Positions 6,452-9,849 of a stretch of DNA of 9,849 bases are shown here, piece after piece. How positions within the stretch are numbered: the stretch's first letter is position 1; every line of letters starts with the position of its first letter. The notes beneath the pieces are model-generated. The model searched no databases. It saw only the letters and a list, made by a program, of their open reading frames with translations, and was not told the DNA's origin. The position numbers and the translations under genes are program-made. This DNA is from an uncultured Oscillospiraceae bacterium. GTDB lineage: Bacteria > Bacillota > Clostridia > Oscillospirales > Oscillospiraceae. The stretch is from the NCBI GenBank assembly GCA_900769835.1, contig CAAGIE010000029.1, positions 1 through 9,849 on the forward strand, given 5' to 3'.

Positions 6452-7246
6452 ATGGCGCAGTACAAACGATTTGACCGGGATGCAAAACGTCCTCCCGTGC
6501 AGGAAGAAGAGATCAATGAGAATCAGTTGGAGGGCAGAAATGCTTTGACCGAAGCCCTGAAAAACGGCCGTACCATCGATAAGGTCTTCATTGCCTCCGG
6601 TGAGACTGACCGGGCTTTGCAGCGTCTGGCTGCGCAGGCAAAGGATGCCGGCGCAGTGGTGGTGCCGGTGGATAGAAGAAAACTGGATGCCATGAGCATC
6701 ACAAGAGCCCATCAGGGTGTGATCGCGCTGGCCGCCGCAAGAGAATATTTTACCATCGACGATATTCTGGAAGAAGCCGCAAACCGTGGCGAAGCACCCC
6801 TGATCGTGATCTGCGACGAGCTTACCGATCCCCATAACCTGGGCGCAATCATTCGTTCCGCAGAGTGCGCCGGCGCCCACGGTGTGATCATCCCCAAACG
6901 CCGCAGTGTAGGCCTGACCGCAGTTGTGGCAAAGGCTTCTGCCGGTGCAGTGGAGTATATGAAAGTGGCGAAAGTCACCAATATCAACTCTGCCATTGAA
7001 GAACTGAAAGAGAAGGGCGTCTGGATCTTTGGCACTGCCGCCGAGGGTTCTATCCCGATGTATAAAGCGGATCTGACCATTCCCGCCGCCATTGTGATCG
7101 GCTCGGAGGGTGAGGGTATGAGCCGCCTGGTACAAAAGAATTGCGACGTTACCGTGCATATTCCCATGAAAGGTAACATTACGTCTTTGAATGCATCTGC
7201 TGCTGCATCCATACTGCTTTATGAGGCGGTACGGCAGCGCCTGTAA
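6452..7246 (+). CDS. rlmB: TrmH/SpoU-family 23S rRNA (guanosine-2'-O-)-methyltransferase, RlmB-like
   Basis: A 264-residue SPOUT-class enzyme that transfers a methyl group from S-adenosylmethionine to a ribose 2'-hydroxyl, most likely G2251 (E. coli numbering) in the 23S rRNA P loop. An N-terminal substrate-binding domain (about 24-98) begins with NQLEGRNALTEAL. A linker leads to the knotted catalytic domain. Motif 1 is DPHNLGAIIRSAE (126-138, Asn129 and Arg135), motif 2 IVIGSEGEGMS (214-224, Glu219) and motif 3 IPMKGNITSLNASAAASI (237-254, Asn247). The first 22 residues are a charged extension beyond the E. coli enzyme. GGAG lies 9 bases before the ATG. Family paralogues (TrmH, RlmB, tiaR-type) can be hard to separate, so the exact nucleotide is inference. 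It is followed after 15 bp by the degenerate ATPase-like gene, so the two are probably co-transcribed. Confidence 0.88.
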   Translation: MAQYKRFDRDAKRPPVQEEEINENQLEGRNALTEALKNGRTIDKVFIASGETDRALQRLAAQAKDAGAVVVPVDRRKLDAMSITRAHQGVIALAAAREYFTIDDILEEAANRGEAPLIVICDELTDPHNLGAIIRSAECAGAHGVIIPKRRSVGLTAVVAKASAGAVEYMKVAKVTNINSAIEELKEKGVWIFGTAAEGSIPMYKADLTIPAAIVIGSEGEGMSRLVQKNCDVTVHIPMKGNITSLNASAAASILLYEAVRQRL

Positions 7247-7261
7247 GAAAGGAGGTACTGC

Positions 7262-9496
7262 ATGGACGATAAAGAAAAACTGGAACTGAATCTTGAGGAT
7301 ATCATGCGTGAGTTTGGCTCCAATGCCGAGGAAACGCCCGACGAAGAGATCAAGCAGTGGTCTGCCAGAGTGTTCGGCGAAGAGCCTGATGCTGTGCAGG
7401 AGACCTCTGAGATCACTATCGAGGCAGAACCCACGGAGGTCGCGGAGCCTGCGGTTCGTATGGATCCCATCGTAGTCGCAGAGCCTACGGTTCGTATGGA
7501 TCCCATTGTGGCGGAAGCACCTGCGGTGGTGGAAGATCATACCATCCGAATGGATCCCGTTGTGCCTCAGACACCCAAGAACGATGTCACCGGTGACACC
7601 ATCCGCCTGGATACCGTGAAGATCCGCAGTGAAGTGAAGAATACTACCTCCGATACCATCCGGTTGGATACCGCCGCCGTGGTAAAGGGCGAGGTGAAAA
7701 ATGCCACCCGCATCCTGGACGAAAAGCCGGAAACGGAAGCGTTTTCCGACAAATGGGAGCCTGAGTATGAGCAACCTATGGGCGAGTATACCCCCGCTCA
7801 GCAGATCATTGCCCACCCCCGCTCCCGTTTGCGCGAACTGAAGAAGAAATTGGTAGCCGGCCCCGAAAAGCGCTATTACGAGATCGCTGAGTCCGGTGTC
7901 GGCAGACTGCAGGCGGGTATTTTCTTCAGCCTGCTGGTGGTGCTGCTATCCGCGGCGGCCACTGCATTGTATGCCCTTGGTTATATCGCTGAGGATCGCA
8001 TGAAACTGATGATCTTCGGTCAGCTTCTGGCTATGATGGTGTCTGCGCTTTTGGGCAGCAACCGTCTGATCGGCGGTGTGGGCGATCTGTTCCGCAAGCG
8101 GTTCAGCCTGAACACTCTGCTGGTGCTGACTTTCTGCGTGTGCCTGGTGGACGGCATTTTCTGCCTGAGCGAAGAGCGCGTGCCTTGCTGCGCGGCCTTC
8201 AGCCTGGAAATGACTATGTCCCTGTGGAGCGCATACCAGCGCAGAACCGCAGAAATGGCGCAGATGGACACCATGCGAAAGGCAACCCATCTCGATAGCG
8301 TTGTCGTTCAGCCTGATTATTATGACGGCAAAAAGGGCTTCCTCCGCAGCGAAGGCCAGGTGGAGGACTTTATGGACAACTACCGTCAGCTCTCCCAGCC
8401 TGAAAAGAGCCTGGATGTGTATGCGCTGATCGCCCTTGCACTGAGCGTTTGCACCGGTGTGCTCGCTTGCCTTATAAAGGGTACCGGCGACGGCCTGCAG
8501 GCGATGTTCTCTGCCGGCTTCCAGGTGCTCGCAGTCACACTTCTGGCCGCAGTGCCGATCACATCTTTTGTGGCGATTAGTCGTCCCTCCGGTATTCTGG
8601 AGCGCAAGCTCCATTCTGTTGGCTCCGTGATCTGCGGCTGGCAGGGTGTGGAGCAGGCAAGCGGCAAGGCCACATTCCCTGTGAGTTTTTCCGATCTGTT
8701 TCCCGCCGGTTCCTGCAGAATGAACGGCGTAAAGTTCTTTGGCAGCCGTGAGCCGGATGAGATCGTTTCCTATTGTACCGCCCTGATGGAGGCGGAAAAC
8801 GGCGGCCTGGCAAGCCTCTTTACCCAGGTGCTGGATAGCCGCAACGCTCCTCGCTACCACGCCACTGCACTGATCCGCTACGAGGGCGGCATCGGCGGTC
8901 AGGTCAGGGGAGAGCAGGTGCTGGTAGGTTCTCTGCCGTTTTTGAAGAGTATGGGTGTGGAGACCCCTGAGGGCGTCCGCGTCAGCCAGGCAGTCTGCGT
9001 TGCCATTGAGGGCGAATTCTGCGGTCTGTTTGCAGTGAGTCTGGAGCGCTTTAAGGGCGCTTATGCCGGCTTTTCCACTCTTTGCGGTCACAGAGGTCTG
9101 AACCCTGTGCTGACTGCCAGTGATTTTGTCCTGACCGACGGCTTTATCCGCAATAAAATGAAGGTCAACACCAAGCGTCTGCATCTGCCCGAAAAGGACG
9201 TGAGAGATGTGCTGGCGCAGGTGGAGCCGGAAAATCCCGCAACACCCATCGCGCTGGTTACCACCGAAGGCCTTGCGCCTTATGCCTATGCAGTCACCGG
9301 CGCAAGAACTCTGCGGTCCTGCACCCGCGCCGGCGTAGTGATCAGTATGATCGGCGGCGGCCTGGGTGTCACAATGATGATCGTACTGACCCTTTTGGGT
9401 GCGCTCCAGTATCTGACCCCTGCAAATATGTTCCTGTACCAGTTGGTTTGGCTCGTTCCGGGCCTGCTGATCACAGAGCAGACAAGGAATATTTAA
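7262..9496 (+). CDS. Membrane protein resembling a catalytically degenerate P-type ATPase, with repeat-bearing N-terminal tail
   Basis: A 744-residue protein with no named family that I recognise. Residues 1-185 are acidic, probably disordered and cytoplasmic. They carry five T/A-[VI]-R-[ML]-D units (64-68, 76-80, 94-98, 113-117, 132-136). Six hydrophobic segments follow (about 217-241, 247-266, 283-301, 305-325, 385-406, 414-438), then about 250 soluble residues and two final segments (about 688-714, 718-738). This six-plus-two plan is that of heavy-metal P-type ATPases. GGIGGQVRGEQVLVG (542-556) matches the nucleotide-domain GxG block, and VAIEGEFCGLFAV...VLTASD (580-621) follows the P-domain outline. 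Catalytic motifs are lost: DKTGT is SDLFPA (477-482), TGD is TAS, the GDGxNDAPA site is TTEGLAPYA (667-675), the HP pair is absent and the actuator loop is very short without TGE. The start is set by AAAGGAGG six bases upstream. Function unknown; transport is unlikely. Confidence 0.8.
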   Translation: MDDKEKLELNLEDIMREFGSNAEETPDEEIKQWSARVFGEEPDAVQETSEITIEAEPTEVAEPAVRMDPIVVAEPTVRMDPIVAEAPAVVEDHTIRMDPVVPQTPKNDVTGDTIRLDTVKIRSEVKNTTSDTIRLDTAAVVKGEVKNATRILDEKPETEAFSDKWEPEYEQPMGEYTPAQQIIAHPRSRLRELKKKLVAGPEKRYYEIAESGVGRLQAGIFFSLLVVLLSAAATALYALGYIAEDRMKLMIFGQLLAMMVSALLGSNRLIGGVGDLFRKRFSLNTLLVLTFCVCLVDGIFCLSEERVPCCAAFSLEMTMSLWSAYQRRTAEMAQMDTMRKATHLDSVVVQPDYYDGKKGFLRSEGQVEDFMDNYRQLSQPEKSLDVYALIALALSVCTGVLACLIKGTGDGLQAMFSAGFQVLAVTLLAAVPITSFVAISRPSGILERKLHSVGSVICGWQGVEQASGKATFPVSFSDLFPAGSCRMNGVKFFGSREPDEIVSYCTALMEAENGGLASLFTQVLDSRNAPRYHATALIRYEGGIGGQVRGEQVLVGSLPFLKSMGVETPEGVRVSQAVCVAIEGEFCGLFAVSLERFKGAYAGFSTLCGHRGLNPVLTASDFVLTDGFIRNKMKVNTKRLHLPEKDVRDVLAQVEPENPATPIALVTTEGLAPYAYAVTGARTLRSCTRAGVVISMIGGGLGVTMMIVLTLLGALQYLTPANMFLYQLVWLVPGLLITEQTRNI
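7439..7510 (+). repeat. In-frame tandem repeat, two 36-bp units
   Basis: Two adjacent 36-bp copies (7439-7474 and 7475-7510), differing at only a few positions, encode VAEPAVRMDPIV and VAEPTVRMDPIV. A looser third unit follows (AEAPAVVEDHTIRMDPVV). They form the core of the repetitive tail of the ATPase-like protein. The near-identity at DNA level suggests recent duplication or slippage. Confidence 0.9.
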
Positions 9497-9513
9497 CGGC
9501 TTTGTTTACCACT

Positions 9514-9544
9514 AAGGATGTGTTCTTCGGAACACATCCTTTTT
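9514..9544 (+). terminator. Intrinsic terminator after the ATPase-like gene
   Basis: A perfect 12-bp stem (9514-9525 with 9530-9541) closed by the very stable C(TTCG)G tetraloop is followed by T residues to 9544. It lies 17 bases after the stop codon and separates the rlmB-like transcription unit from smc. Confidence 0.93.
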
Positions 9545-9579
9545 CTATGGGAAAAGCATTGAAAATACAAAAGAAATCC

Positions 9580-9608
9580 TTGCATTTTAGGGGCTTTGCA
9601 GGTATAAT
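9580..9608 (+). promoter_or_regulatory. smc promoter
   Basis: TTGCAT (9580-9585), a 17-bp spacer and consensus TATAAT (9603-9608). The start point near 9615 gives a leader of about 45 nt before the GTG start. Together with the terminator upstream, this shows that smc starts its own transcription unit. Confidence 0.85.
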
Positions 9609-9660
9609 AAAATGATAAAACTATACATTGCGATATTATGGTTATTAGAGAGGTAGAACA

Positions 9661-9849
9661 GTGTATTTAAAATCTTTGGAAGTGCAGGGCTTTAAGTCTT
9701 TTCCGGACAAGACCCTGATCCGTTTCGGTGACGATATTACCGCCATTGTGGGCCCCAACGGCTCCGGTAAATCTAATATTTCCGACGCAATTCTGTGGGT
9801 TATGGGCGAGCAGAGCACCAAGACACTCCGTGGCGCCAAAATGGAAGAC
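9661..9849 (+). CDS. smc: Chromosome segregation protein SMC, N-terminal 63 residues (partial)
   Basis: Starting from GTG at 9661, the reading frame is open to the window edge and gives MYLKSLEVQGFKSFPDKT, the typical SMC N-terminus. It continues to the Walker A loop GPNGSGKSN (31-39) and the SDAILWVMGEQSTKTLRG block (41-58). SMC is the ATPase core of the bacterial condensin and works with ScpA and ScpB to compact and separate chromosomes. The hinge, coiled coils and C-terminal signature motif lie beyond the window. AGAGG (9649-9653) lies 7 bases before the GTG, which supports this start. In most Firmicutes smc follows the RNase III gene; here it follows the ATPase-like protein behind a terminator and has its own promoter. 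Confidence 0.95.
   Translation, partial: MYLKSLEVQGFKSFPDKTLIRFGDDITAIVGPNGSGKSNISDAILWVMGEQSTKTLRGAKMED

Noticed and set aside
7439..7700. Possible CRISPR-like or regulatory repeat array
   Set aside because: The repeats are in frame, adjacent without spacers, and encode a 12-residue peptide unit, so they are coding repeats.
6296..7816. A 506-codon open frame on the minus strand opposite the rlmB-like gene
   Set aside because: The translation is His- and Gly-rich without domains, no RBS is present, and it overlaps a clear SPOUT methyltransferase and the ftsH promoter region. It is a shadow frame.
7946..9184. A 412-codon open frame antisense to the ATPase-like gene
   Set aside because: The composition (many His, Gln, Ala) is typical of an antisense shadow, and the plus-strand gene has an ideal RBS and membrane-protein character.

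Overview
This is an ordinary-looking chromosomal stretch, about half G+C, from a low-GC Gram-positive lineage. It most resembles a gut Clostridia member of the Oscillospiraceae/Ruminococcaceae type. That placement rests on the RpoC tail, the FtsH and SMC sequences, strong AAGGAGG ribosome-binding sites, TTGNNN-17-TATAAT promoters, a CCA-encoding tRNA gene and a small Cys-rich protein of a kind common in clostridia. The placement is inference; no species is claimed.

Layout. At the left edge is the 3' end of rpoC (+), closed by a strong hairpin terminator. It faces a minus-strand organophosphate:phosphate antiporter-type (GlpT/UhpT-like) MFS transporter. Upstream of the transporter, also on the minus strand, are a tRNA-Ser(CGA) with its own consensus promoter and an 87-residue Cys-rich protein. 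A YaiI/YqxD-family gene (+, GTG start) diverges from the Cys-rich gene and overlaps by 22 bp, tail to tail, an RluA-family pseudouridine synthase (-). Divergent from that is a D-2-hydroxyacid dehydrogenase (+). The convergent gap between this dehydrogenase and ftsH (-) is filled almost exactly by a roughly 307-bp multi-arm inverted-repeat element. ftsH and an rlmB-like rRNA 2'-O-methyltransferase diverge from a short promoter region with clear promoters on both strands. The methyltransferase is followed 15 bp later by a 744-residue membrane protein, then a UUCG-tetraloop terminator, a consensus promoter and the first 63 codons of smc, which runs off the right edge.

How the genes relate. Most are housekeeping functions: transcription, tRNA, rRNA modification, membrane proteolysis and chromosome organisation. 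They are arranged as short independent units rather than one pathway.

Points of interest. (1) The 744-residue protein has the membrane plan of a heavy-metal (P1B-like) P-type ATPase and recognisable N- and P-domain remnants, but every catalytic motif is lost or degenerate, and an N-terminal tail of repeated T-x-R-[ML]-D units has been added. It looks like an undescribed pseudo-ATPase. (2) The nested inverted-repeat element at 4085-4391 looks like a MITE or a large structured intergenic element.
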